Positions 1 to 6,939 of a stretch of 13,798 nt of DNA are shown piece after piece (the stretch's first letter is position 1; each line of letters begins with the position of its first letter). The translations under genes were made by a program, and so were the position numbers. The DNA is taken from positions 1 through 13,798 of the forward strand of contig JAUIKX010000061.1 in assembly GCA_030430515.1 (NCBI GenBank), given 5' to 3'. The notes under the pieces were generated by a model. That model saw only the letters and a program-made list of their open reading frames with translations. It ran no database searches and was not told the origin of the DNA. The DNA comes from Gammaproteobacteria bacterium (lineage in GTDB: Bacteria; Pseudomonadota; Gammaproteobacteria; Pseudomonadales; Azotimanducaceae).

Positions 1-1182
1 ACCGCCGACAATCCGGAGGTGGTCGCCGCACACGAGCACCGCATACCGGTGGTTGCCCGGGCGGAGATGCTCGGTGAGCTGATGCGGTACCGTCACGGTA
101 TCGCGATTGCAGGCACCCACGGAAAAACCACAACAACGAGTCTTGTCACCGGGATATTCGATGCGGCAGGCCTCGATCCCACGTTTGTGATCGGCGGCAT
201 GCTCAACAGCGCCGGCACCAACGCCAGATTGGGCGCAGGTCGATATCTGATTGCTGAGGCCGATGAGAGCGATGCGTCGTTTCTTCATCTGAAGCCCATG
301 TCGGCGGTGATTACGAATATCGATCAGGATCACATGGCCACTTACGGGCAGGACTTTGCGGTGCTCAAGAAGGCGTTCGTGGAGTTTGTGCATCAGTTGC
401 CGTTTTACGGCTCTGTCGTACTGTGTGCAGATGACGAGGAAGTGCGCAGCATTCTCCCTGAGCTGTCCCGCCCGATGCTTACCTATGGCTTTTCCCAGGA
501 TGCGGATTTCCGGGCTGTAGATGTGCGGGTCGCCGGGCTCAACTGGGCGTTCACCGTGCAACGCCCGGATGCTTCACCCCTCGATGTACAGCTGCCGATT
601 CCCGGCGAGCACAACGTACGGAATGCGCTTGCGGCCATCGCGATTGCGACCGATGAAGGGTTGGAAGACGACGCGATTATTCGAGGGCTCAAGGATTTTG
701 CCGGGGTCGGCCGCCGTTTCCAGACCACCGAAAGTGTTCGCGTTGGCGATGCGGTCGTTACCCTCGTCGATGATTACGGTCACCACCCCACCGAAGTGCA
801 GGCGGTGATCGCGACAGCCCGGCGGGTTTGGCCGGATCGACGTGTTGTCATGGTTTACCAGCCCCATCGATACAGTCGCACCCGCGATCTGTTCGACGAT
901 TTCGTTCGGGTCCTCTCTGAGGTGGATCTGCTTGTGGTCGTCGATGTCTATCCGGCCGGCGAGGCGCCTATCCCGGGCGCGGACGGAAAGGCGCTCTGCC
1001 AGGGACTGCGCGCACGTGGCGGCGTCGAGCCGATCTTTGCCTCGGATACGCAGGAAGCCATTGAGCTCCTCGCTCAGGTCTCACGCGATGAGGATGCGCT
1101 CCTTGTGCAGGGTGCTGGGAACGTCAACCAGATTTCTGCCGAGCTCGTTCAGCGGAGCAGTGTCGGGGAGCGCCAGTCGTGA
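1..1182 (+). CDS. murC: UDP-N-acetylmuramate--L-alanine ligase MurC (5' end missing)
   Basis: MurC joins L-alanine to UDP-N-acetylmuramate using ATP, the first amino-acid addition to the peptidoglycan precursor in the cytoplasm. The reading frame is open from base 1 with no start, so the gene begins outside the window. By comparison with E. coli MurC (491 residues) roughly 88 N-terminal residues, most of the Rossmann-like UDP-binding domain, are missing; 393 residues remain. The ATP-binding loop GTHGKTT is at bases 112-132. The Mur-ligase motifs EADESD and TNIDQDHM follow, then the C-terminal domain with DDYGHHPTEV, QPHRYSRTRDL, YPAGEAPIPGAD and a final LVQGAGN. The GTG at 19 is an internal valine codon, not a start. 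The TGA stop overlaps the ftsQ GTG by 4 bases, which points to translational coupling. Identification is secure. Confidence 0.97.
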   Translation, partial: TADNPEVVAAHEHRIPVVARAEMLGELMRYRHGIAIAGTHGKTTTTSLVTGIFDAAGLDPTFVIGGMLNSAGTNARLGAGRYLIAEADESDASFLHLKPMSAVITNIDQDHMATYGQDFAVLKKAFVEFVHQLPFYGSVVLCADDEEVRSILPELSRPMLTYGFSQDADFRAVDVRVAGLNWAFTVQRPDASPLDVQLPIPGEHNVRNALAAIAIATDEGLEDDAIIRGLKDFAGVGRRFQTTESVRVGDAVVTLVDDYGHHPTEVQAVIATARRVWPDRRVVMVYQPHRYSRTRDLFDDFVRVLSEVDLLVVVDVYPAGEAPIPGADGKALCQGLRARGGVEPIFASDTQEAIELLAQVSRDEDALLVQGAGNVNQISAELVQRSSVGERQS

Positions 1183-1889
1183 CGCTGGACAGTCAGTGGG
1201 TTGCCCGTCTTGTGCCTTATCTGGTTCTCGCCATGGTAGCCTCGGTCTGCTGGTGGGTGCTGGATCGAGACATCCGTCATGTCGAGGTCGATGGCGTGCT
1301 CAGCGAGGCAGAGCAGCAGGAGGTTCGTGCGCTGGTCAGCGGGTCGCTCGATGGCGGTGTGTTGAGCGCCGACATCGAAGCGCTTGCACAGAACCTGGGC
1401 GCTCTTTCCTGGTCGCGCGCCGTCGCTGTGCGCAGGGCGTGGCCTGATACCCTGGTGGTTACTGTCAAAAAAGCCGCGGTGATTGCCAGGTGGTCGGATA
1501 ATGCATACCTGACTTCTACGGGTGAGGTGGTTAACCTTGCCGAGCCCAGGAACGGCTTGCCGGCATTGAACTGTGCGCATGCCGAACCCCTGGTGGCAAT
1601 GGAGATGCACCGATCGCTGGCCGCTTCAGTGCAGCCGCTGCGATTGGCGATCTCCCAGCTCGAACAGAATCGGCTTGGCGAATGGATCGTTCGGTTCGAC
1701 AATGGCATGTCGCTGATCCTCGGAGCCACGGACGTTACTGCCCGGATGAATCGCTTTGTGTATGCCTATGCGCGTTCTCTGCGCTCGCACGAGGGAGCGA
1801 TCGCCCAGGTGGACGCGCGGTATACCAATGGCCTGGCAGTGCAGTTTTCGGAATGGATAGCGGGAAGTACGGTCGATGTCGTCAGATAA
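1179..1889 (+). CDS. ftsQ: cell division protein FtsQ
   Basis: FtsQ is a bitopic inner-membrane divisome protein that bridges early components (FtsZ, FtsA, FtsK) and late ones (FtsL, FtsB, FtsW, FtsI). The 236-residue product has a short cytoplasmic tail, one membrane segment at about residues 11-27, and a POTRA domain at about 32-100 beginning IRHVEVDGVLS. A periplasmic beta domain follows and ends with the family-typical VDARYTNGLAVQF. It is shorter than E. coli FtsQ (276 residues) but looks complete. The GTG start at 1179 is preceded by GGGAG at 1166-1170, an 8-base spacing, and overlaps the murC stop by 4 bases. The end overlaps ftsA by 14 bases. Sequence conservation in FtsQ is low, so the call rests on domain order plus its position between murC and ftsA. 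Confidence 0.95.
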   Translation: MTLDSQWVARLVPYLVLAMVASVCWWVLDRDIRHVEVDGVLSEAEQQEVRALVSGSLDGGVLSADIEALAQNLGALSWSRAVAVRRAWPDTLVVTVKKAAVIARWSDNAYLTSTGEVVNLAEPRNGLPALNCAHAEPLVAMEMHRSLAASVQPLRLAISQLEQNRLGEWIVRFDNGMSLILGATDVTARMNRFVYAYARSLRSHEGAIAQVDARYTNGLAVQFSEWIAGSTVDVVR

Positions 1890-3105
1890 CAACACACAGA
1901 AAATCGTTGCGCTGGATATCGGCACCAACAAGGTTGCAGCGATCGTCGGCGAGTTTACGCCGGACGGTGGCATTGAGATCATCGGTATCGGTTCGCACCA
2001 GTCGCGCGGCCTGAAAAAGGGCGTGGTGGTCAATATCGAGTCCACCGTGCAGAGCATCCAGCGTGCGATCGAGGAGGCCGAACTCATGGCCGGCTGCCAG
2101 ATTGAAAGCGTTTACGCTGGGATTGCCGGCAGCCACATCCGCAGCCTCAACTCGCATGGCATCGTGGCGGTGCGCGACAAGGAAGTGACAGCCCAGGACG
2201 TAGAGCGCGTGATCGATGCGGCTCAGGCTATGGCCATTCCCGCAGATCAGCGCGTGCTGCACATTCTCCCCCAGGAGTACGTGATCGACTCCCAGGAGGG
2301 AGTCAAAGAGCCGCTGGGCATGTCTGGCGTGCGCCTCGAGTCGAAAGTGCACCTGGTCACATGCGCGGTCAATGCGTCGCAGAATATTGAGAAGTGCATT
2401 GAACGCTGCGGGCTGGCGGTGAACGACATCATTCTCGAGCAGCTCGCCTCCAGCTACTCGGTGCTCACAGACGACGAACGTGATCTGGGCGTCTGCCTCG
2501 TGGATATCGGCGGCGGCACCACTGATATTGCGGTTTTCACGGGCGGAGCGATCCGCCATACGGCGGTGATTCCCATTGCCGGCGATCAGGTCACCAACGA
2601 TATCGCCATGGCCCTGCGCACACCCACGCACAACGCTGAAGATGTGAAGATTCGTTACGCCTGTGCGCTGGCGCAGCTGGCCGGCCCGGAGGAAATGATT
2701 CGCGTGCCGGGAGTTGGTGACAAGCCATCGAAAGAACTTTCTCGTCAGGCACTAGCCGAAGTGGTCGAGCCACGTTACGATGAGCTATTCACGCTCATCC
2801 AGGCGGAGCTACGCAGGAGTGGGTTCGAAGACCTCATTGCAGCCGGGATCGTGCTGACGGGCGGCGCCGCCAAAATGGAAGGGGTGGTTGAGCTGGCGGA
2901 GGAAATATTTCACATGCCGGTGAGTCTGGGTTCACCGAAAACCGTGAAAGGATTGAAAGATATCGTACGCAATCCGATCTACGCCACAGGTGTGGGTCTA
3001 CTGCTGTACGGAAAAGAAAGAGAAGAAGAACACACGGGGCGCGGAAAGCGTCGCGGAGGGAGGACATTCAGCAAACTGAAAAAATGGTTGGGGGACAACT
3101 TTTAG
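1876..3105 (+). CDS. ftsA: cell division protein FtsA
   Basis: FtsA is an actin-like ATPase that anchors FtsZ filaments to the inner membrane and recruits later divisome proteins. The 409-residue product matches E. coli FtsA along its length. It has the phosphate-1 loop VALDIGTNKVAAIVGE (residues 11-26), the FtsA-specific 1C region around 85-165, the phosphate-2 loop VDIGGGTTDIAVFTGG (209-224) and the adenosine motif GIVLTGGAAKMEG (324-336). A C-terminal amphipathic tail, FSKLKKWLGDNF, after a basic and glycine-rich linker is the expected membrane-targeting helix. The ATG at 1876 lies inside ftsQ and is preceded by GGGAAG at 1862-1867. ftsZ follows after 15 bases. Nothing in it looks abnormal. 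Confidence 0.98.
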   Translation: MSSDNNTQKIVALDIGTNKVAAIVGEFTPDGGIEIIGIGSHQSRGLKKGVVVNIESTVQSIQRAIEEAELMAGCQIESVYAGIAGSHIRSLNSHGIVAVRDKEVTAQDVERVIDAAQAMAIPADQRVLHILPQEYVIDSQEGVKEPLGMSGVRLESKVHLVTCAVNASQNIEKCIERCGLAVNDIILEQLASSYSVLTDDERDLGVCLVDIGGGTTDIAVFTGGAIRHTAVIPIAGDQVTNDIAMALRTPTHNAEDVKIRYACALAQLAGPEEMIRVPGVGDKPSKELSRQALAEVVEPRYDELFTLIQAELRRSGFEDLIAAGIVLTGGAAKMEGVVELAEEIFHMPVSLGSPKTVKGLKDIVRNPIYATGVGLLLYGKEREEEHTGRGKRRGGRTFSKLKKWLGDNF

Positions 3106-3120
3106 TTTCAGGAGACGTGG

Positions 3121-4302
3121 ATGTTCGAGTTAGTTGATAGTGCACCGCAGAATGCGGTGATCAAGGTCGTCGGAGTCGGCGGCGGTGGCGGAAACGCTGT
3201 TGCCCATATGATGGCCAAACACGTTGAAGGGGTAGACTTCATCGCCGCCAATACTGATGCGCAGGCGCTGAAGAACCTCGAAGCGAAAACCACCCTGCAG
3301 ATCGGCAGCGGCATGACCAAAGGTCTTGGCGCCGGCGCGAACCCCGAAGTGGGCCGCCAGGCAGCCATGGAAGACCGTGATCGCATCAGCGAAGTGCTTT
3401 CGGGCGCCGACATGGTGTTCATCACCGCAGGTATGGGCGGAGGCACTGGTACGGGTGCAGCACCCGTGGTTGCCGAAGTTGCGAAAGAGATGGGTATTCT
3501 CACCGTGGCGGTTGTAACGCGACCGTTCCGCTTCGAGAAGCGTGATCAGGCTGCGGACCGGGGGGTGCAGGAGCTTCAGCACATCGTCGACTCATTGATC
3601 ACCATCCCCAATGAAAAGCTGTTGGCGGTGCTTGGCGAGCGCACCAGCATGCTCGATGCGTTCAGCGCAGCGAACGATGTGCTGCTGGGTGCGGTGCAGG
3701 GTATTGCGGATCTCATCATCCGTCCCGGTCTGATCAACGTCGACTTTGCTGACGTGCGCACGGTCATGGCTGAAATGGGCATGGCGATGATGGGTACGGG
3801 TCGGGCCTCCGGGGAAAATCGCGCGAGGGATGCTGCGGAATCTGCGATTCGCAGTCCGCTGCTGGAAGATGTCGACCTGCACGGTGCTCGTGGCATTCTC
3901 GTGAACGTCACTGCCGGTCCGGATCTGGGCATCGGAGAGTTTGCCGATGTGGGTTCCATTGTCGATGAGTTCTCCTCAGACAACGCGACCGTTGTGGTGG
4001 GGACCGTGATCGACCCGGATATTGGTGACGAGCTGAAGGTCACCGTCGTTGCGACCGGTCTTGGTGAACCGGTTGTACCGAACATCGTCGTGGACAACAC
4101 CGGCTCCGGTAACGAAGAGAGCACGCCGCTCAATACGCAGCTGGATTACTCCAGCCTCGAACGGCCTGCCTATGCGCGTCATCGTTCGACCATGTCTCGG
4201 GACAATCTGGCGGAAGACCGCAGCGCAGATGTGTTCGATCGGCCGGACGATAATCTGGATTATCTGGATATCCCGGCGTTTCTCCGCACGCAGGCAGACT
4301 GA
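3121..4302 (+). CDS. ftsZ: cell division GTPase FtsZ
   Basis: FtsZ is the tubulin-like GTPase that forms the cytokinetic ring. In the 393-residue product the N-terminal nucleotide-binding region has VGVGGGGGNAV (17-27), NTDAQAL (44-50) and the tubulin signature GGGTGTGAAP (106-115). The T7 synergy loop NVDFADVRTVM has its catalytic acidic residues at D208 and D211, one position off E. coli numbering. A variable linker from about 318 to 378 leads to the conserved C-terminal peptide DYLDIPAFLRTQAD, which binds FtsA and other partners; its wording resembles Pseudomonas FtsZ. The ATG has a clear GGAG ribosome-binding site at 3111-3114. The gene is full length with all expected motifs. Confidence 0.99.
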   Translation: MFELVDSAPQNAVIKVVGVGGGGGNAVAHMMAKHVEGVDFIAANTDAQALKNLEAKTTLQIGSGMTKGLGAGANPEVGRQAAMEDRDRISEVLSGADMVFITAGMGGGTGTGAAPVVAEVAKEMGILTVAVVTRPFRFEKRDQAADRGVQELQHIVDSLITIPNEKLLAVLGERTSMLDAFSAANDVLLGAVQGIADLIIRPGLINVDFADVRTVMAEMGMAMMGTGRASGENRARDAAESAIRSPLLEDVDLHGARGILVNVTAGPDLGIGEFADVGSIVDEFSSDNATVVVGTVIDPDIGDELKVTVVATGLGEPVVPNIVVDNTGSGNEESTPLNTQLDYSSLERPAYARHRSTMSRDNLAEDRSADVFDRPDDNLDYLDIPAFLRTQAD

Positions 4303-4316
4303 CGGGAAAGAGCCGG

Positions 4317-4333
4317 CAGGCCCTCCAGGCCTG
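4317..4333 (+). terminator. small hairpin after ftsZ, possible weak terminator
   Basis: A perfect 6-bp inverted repeat, CAGGCC / GGCCTG with a 5-base loop, starts 15 bases after the ftsZ stop. Only a short T run (TTT at 4338-4340) lies downstream and it is interrupted, so this is at best a weak or partial terminator. It could simply be part of the structured lpxC leader. Confidence 0.25.
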
Positions 4334-4346
4334 TCGATTTCTCCCA

Positions 4347-4482
4347 CAGAGAGCCGCTGTTACAACCTGCGTCCTGGCGGGCGCAGGCGTCTCCTGAAAC
4401 AGCTCGGCGGCTCTCTGGGTCAGTCCTCGAGATCGGTTCTCGTGGCAGAGACGCCACCAGGGGCAGCGACCGGCGGTCGTTG
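4347..4482 (+). other. structured ftsZ-lpxC leader with competing stem-loops
   Basis: The outer stem is a perfect 11-bp inverted repeat, 4347-4357 with 4407-4417. Inside it is a 6-bp hairpin, CCTGCG (4366-4371) with CGCAGG (4382-4387), and a possible middle stem, CTGTT (4357-4361) with AACAG (4398-4402). Downstream are GTGGC/GCCAC (4442-4446 with 4453-4457) and a hairpin 4464-4471 with 4475-4482 that contains one G-T pair. GGCGTCTC (4386-4393) is also perfectly complementary to GAGACGCC (4448-4455). That pairing would exclude both the inner hairpin and the GTGGC hairpin. No U-tract follows any of the stems, so a classical intrinsic terminator is unlikely. The pairings are read directly; any regulatory role is inference. 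Confidence 0.4.
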
Positions 4483-4509
4483 AAACGAGTTAAATCCGGG
4501 CCATATAAG
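4480..4509 (+). promoter_or_regulatory. candidate sigma70 promoter for lpxC inside an inverted repeat
   Basis: TTGAAA (4480-4485, 5 of 6 to the -35 consensus) is separated by 18 bases from TATAAG (4504-4509, 5 of 6 to the -10 consensus). The -10 sits in the 7-base centre of a perfect 6-bp inverted repeat, GGGCCA (4498-4503) and TGGCCC (4511-4516), which could be an operator or an RNA hairpin. The predicted transcript start is about 4516-4517, only some 10 bases before the lpxC GTG. TATAAGG could instead be read as a ribosome-binding site for the ATG at 4517. Confidence 0.5.
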
Positions 4510-4516
4510 GTGGCCC

Positions 4517-4600
4517 ATGAACGTAAGTGAATTATCCCATTCTGCAGCGAACCCTGAAAAACTCCATACACGCCAGAGGCTTAGGTCTGCATTCCGGTGA
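4517..4600 (+). CDS. possible 27-codon ORF overlapping the lpxC start
   Basis: An ATG at 4517 follows AAGG (4507-4510) with a 6-base gap and opens a 27-codon frame ending at TGA 4598-4600. It is out of frame with lpxC and spans its GTG start. The predicted peptide, beginning MNVSELSHSAAN, has no recognisable domain. It has better initiation signals than lpxC itself, so it could be a decoy or coupling ORF. Chance is a real alternative because the same bases also make a good -10 promoter element. Confidence 0.2.
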   Translation: MNVSELSHSAANPEKLHTRQRLRSAFR

Positions 4601-5447
4601 AAAGGTCTGCATAACCCTCAAGCCGCGGCCGGTGAACTCCGGAATCGAGTTTGTCCGCACCGATCTACCACGCCCTGTGGTGATTCCGGCATGCGTTGAG
4701 AACATCAGTCAGACCCACCTGGCCACGACGCTCTCATCGGGCGACGTCAGCGTATCGACGGTGGAGCACCTGATGAGTGCTTTTGCCGGGTTGGGTATCG
4801 ATAACGTGCGGGTGGAAATCGACGCCAGTGAGGTGCCGATCATGGATGGTAGTTCCGCACCTTTCGTCTTTCTGTTGCAGGCTGCTGGCATCGAAGAGCA
4901 GGAGGCGCCGAAGTCATTCATTCGGATCAAGCGGGCGGTGACCGTCCGCGAGGGTGACGTGGCGGCATCGCTTTCTCCGTACGATGGCTTTCGTCTCGAT
5001 TACACGATGTTTTACGACCATCCGGTGATGGCCAGCCAGGTAACCCGGGCACGCGTTGAGTTTTCCTCCACAACCTATGTGAAGGAAGTATCCAGGGCTC
5101 GAACCTTCGGATTTCTCAGCGAGTACGAAAACCTGCGCGCGCAGAACCTGGCTCAGGGTGGAAGCCTTGCCAACGCCGTGGTGATGGATGACTGCCGCAT
5201 CCTGAATGAGGAAGGGTTGAGGCTCAACGATGAGTTCGCGAAGCACAAGATACTGGATGCCATCGGCGATCTTTACCTTCTTGGTCGTCCGCTCCTTGGC
5301 GCTTTTTCCGGGGTGCGCTCAGGTCATGCGATGAACACCGCATTGTTGAGAAAGTTGCTTGTCAATAAGGATGCGTTCGAACTGGTCAGCTCAGATGGTG
5401 CCGCTGCTGTGCCCGTGACCTTTGAGCAGGCCCTCCCGGCTGCCTGA
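4527..5447 (+). CDS. lpxC: UDP-3-O-acyl-N-acetylglucosamine deacetylase LpxC
   Basis: LpxC is the zinc-dependent deacetylase that catalyses the committed step of lipid A synthesis in the cytoplasm. The 306-residue product is the same length class as E. coli LpxC (305) and aligns throughout. The zinc ligands are H81 (in STVEH), H240 and D244 (in KHKILDAIGD). The catalytic residues are E80 and H267 (in SGHAMN). Each is two positions off E. coli E78, H79, H238, D242 and H265. The GTG at 4527 is chosen because the conserved QRTLK motif lies at residues 7-11, close to where family proteins begin; no ATG in this frame fits. It lacks a good ribosome-binding site, and an out-of-frame ATG lies 10 bases upstream. 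In relatives LpxC is controlled mainly by proteolysis; the leader here may add control. The C-terminus converges on dciA. Confidence 0.97.
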   Translation: MNYPILQRTLKNSIHARGLGLHSGEKVCITLKPRPVNSGIEFVRTDLPRPVVIPACVENISQTHLATTLSSGDVSVSTVEHLMSAFAGLGIDNVRVEIDASEVPIMDGSSAPFVFLLQAAGIEEQEAPKSFIRIKRAVTVREGDVAASLSPYDGFRLDYTMFYDHPVMASQVTRARVEFSSTTYVKEVSRARTFGFLSEYENLRAQNLAQGGSLANAVVMDDCRILNEEGLRLNDEFAKHKILDAIGDLYLLGRPLLGAFSGVRSGHAMNTALLRKLLVNKDAFELVSSDGAAAVPVTFEQALPAA

Positions 5448-5500
5448 AACGCTAACCGCACGAACGAGCGCTGTATCACAACGTTTTGAACTGTATCCCT

Positions 5501-5809
5501 TCAGGATTCGATGACCCGCACGGAAAGTTTTTCGATGCTTGAATACTGTGGTAGCGACCTCAGTTGCTCGATGAGTTCCGGTGCGAGGAAGCGGACCTTT
5601 GTGGCTGCGGCGGCTGTCCGGCAAGCAACTTTCATGTTCGGAGGGGTGGTATCGATGATGCGGCATGACTTTTTCAGAGGGGCCGGCAGCAAGGCGCGAA
5701 ACTCTGCTGTCGCGGCTTCCTGGGACTCCGCCTGCCTCAGAAGCTTCTGCAGCGGTGAAAATCTCTGGTGGCCAGCTTCGAGCAGATCATCTATCTTTCG
5801 CTTCGACAT
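5501..5809 (-). CDS. dciA: DciA (DUF721), replicative helicase loader
   Basis: DciA proteins of the DUF721 family assist loading of the replicative helicase DnaB in bacteria without DnaC or DnaI. The 102-residue product has the family layout: a short helical N-terminus (about 1-30) followed by the compact conserved core. The core is visible as CRIIDTTPPNMKVACRTAAA, then KVRFLAPELIEQLRS and a final IEKLSVRVIES. The ATG at 5809 is fixed by an in-frame TAG shortly upstream; the ribosome-binding site is weak. The gene converges on lpxC with a 53-base gap in which I see no convincing terminator, and diverges from the M23 peptidase gene. A DUF721 gene between lpxC and secA also occurs in Pseudomonas and supports the call. 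A plus-strand frame over the same bases resembles nothing. Confidence 0.85.
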   Translation of the reverse strand: MSKRKIDDLLEAGHQRFSPLQKLLRQAESQEAATAEFRALLPAPLKKSCRIIDTTPPNMKVACRTAAAATKVRFLAPELIEQLRSLPQYSSIEKLSVRVIES

Positions 5810-5896
5810 GGCGGGGGCTCTCTATGGGATGGTTCGCGCCTGTGGAAATTCATCGGGGCTCAAGACGTGTCTGCAGGCCGTGAGGTGCTGCTAAAC

Positions 5897-5925
5897 TTGC
5901 CAGAGCGCGTAGTGGTGCGGATTTA
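5897..5925 (+). promoter_or_regulatory. weak candidate promoter for the M23 peptidase gene
   Basis: The 166-base divergent space between dciA and the peptidase gene must hold promoters for both. On the plus strand TTGCCA (5897-5902, 5 of 6 to the -35 consensus) is followed after 17 bases by GATTTA (5920-5925), a poor -10 match. The transcript leader would be about 45 bases. I could not pick a convincing dciA promoter on the other strand. Confidence 0.25.
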
Positions 5926-5975
5926 ACCCGAGCGACGAACAGAATTGAAGAAGTAGAACAACAACGGCTCATATT

Positions 5976-6884
5976 GTGAAGTTGATCCTGATCAGAAAAA
6001 GCGGCCTCAACCGAGTGGTGAACTTGCGTGCCGGTCATATCGGCCTGGCGGTGCTGGCCCTGGTCGGCGGCCTGGCTGCTGGCGGCTACGGCCTCTTCCG
6101 TGGAATTGCCCCCGACCCGGTCGATCAGGCGGTCATCGCGTCCTGGAAGGCAGGCGTCGACGATCAGCAGATGATGCTCGAAGAAATCAAAGCGCGCTCT
6201 CAAGCTGAAAGTGAAGCCCTTGGCAAGCAGCTGGCACAGGTACAGGCACGACTGATGCGTATGGAAGCCCTGGGGCAGCGCATGGTCGAAGTTGCGGATC
6301 TCGGTGAGGGTGAGTTCAGTTTCGATGAGCCGGCAGCCGTTGGTGGACCTACGGCCTCAGGCAGCCGGGCAATGGCGCTTGCGGATCTGGAGCGCAGCTT
6401 CTCGCGGCTCAATATGCGGCTGAGGGATCGCGAAAACGAGCTTGCCATTCTGGAAAGCCTACTCGCTGACGAGGAGTACCGCGACGCGGTTGCTCTGGAA
6501 GGGCGACCGGTGAAATGGGGGTGGTTGTCGTCTCCCTTCGGCACTCGTGTCGATCCGATTACCGGTCAGAGAGCCTGGCATGCCGGTATGGACTTTGCCG
6601 GTAAGGCCGGCTCGGATGTGATTGCCGTCGCCAGCGGCGTCGTGACTTTTGCCGGCGAGCGTAGCGGCTACGGGCATGTCGTGGAAATCAATCATGGCGA
6701 TGGCCTTCTGACCCGATATGGCCATCACGCAAGTCTCAAGGTGAAGACGGGTGAAATCGTCAAGCGTGGTGAGGTCATCGGTACGATGGGTTCCAGCGGC
6801 CGCTCCACAGGTCCCCACGTACACTTCGAAGTCGAGCACAACGGACGCAAAGTAAACCCCTCCAAGTACCTCAAGCGCACCTGA
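5976..6884 (+). CDS. membrane-anchored M23 (LytM-type) metallopeptidase
   Basis: This 302-residue protein is probably a peptidoglycan endopeptidase, or an amidase activator, facing the periplasm. It has a short basic N-terminus and one membrane segment or uncleaved signal at about 22-41. Two helical, probably coiled-coil stretches follow (about 62-105 and 133-170), then a C-terminal M23 domain at about 183-300. The zinc ligands are H202 and D206 (in HAGMD) and H283 (in HVHFE); the catalytic histidines are H250 (YGH) and H281. All are present, so it should be an active enzyme rather than a degenerate EnvC/NlpD-type activator. The GTG at 5976 is the only standard start after an in-frame TGA at 5946; its ribosome-binding site is weak. 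It lies 55 bases before secA, where E. coli has secM. The specific cleavage site is unknown. Confidence 0.9.
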   Translation: MKLILIRKSGLNRVVNLRAGHIGLAVLALVGGLAAGGYGLFRGIAPDPVDQAVIASWKAGVDDQQMMLEEIKARSQAESEALGKQLAQVQARLMRMEALGQRMVEVADLGEGEFSFDEPAAVGGPTASGSRAMALADLERSFSRLNMRLRDRENELAILESLLADEEYRDAVALEGRPVKWGWLSSPFGTRVDPITGQRAWHAGMDFAGKAGSDVIAVASGVVTFAGERSGYGHVVEINHGDGLLTRYGHHASLKVKTGEIVKRGEVIGTMGSSGRSTGPHVHFEVEHNGRKVNPSKYLKRT

Positions 6885-6939
6885 TACCGACCAATTTAGA
6901 GTAAACTCCACCGGGTCGTACCGATCCAAACCTCCAACT

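Noticed and set aside
842..1447. Plus-strand frame of 201 codons across the murC-ftsQ junction
   Set aside because: It is out of frame with two clear genes and its translation is low-complexity, rich in Arg and Ser.
5448..5500. Possible terminator between convergent lpxC and dciA
   Set aside because: No stem of useful length and no T-tract beside one.
5511..5894. Plus-strand frame of 127 codons between lpxC and the peptidase gene
   Set aside because: It overlaps dciA on the other strand, whose product fits DUF721; the plus-strand translation has no family features.
6885..6939. secA promoter in the gap after the peptidase gene
   Set aside because: TAAACT at 6902-6907 resembles a -10, but no -35 lies at the right distance; co-transcription with the peptidase gene is at least as likely.
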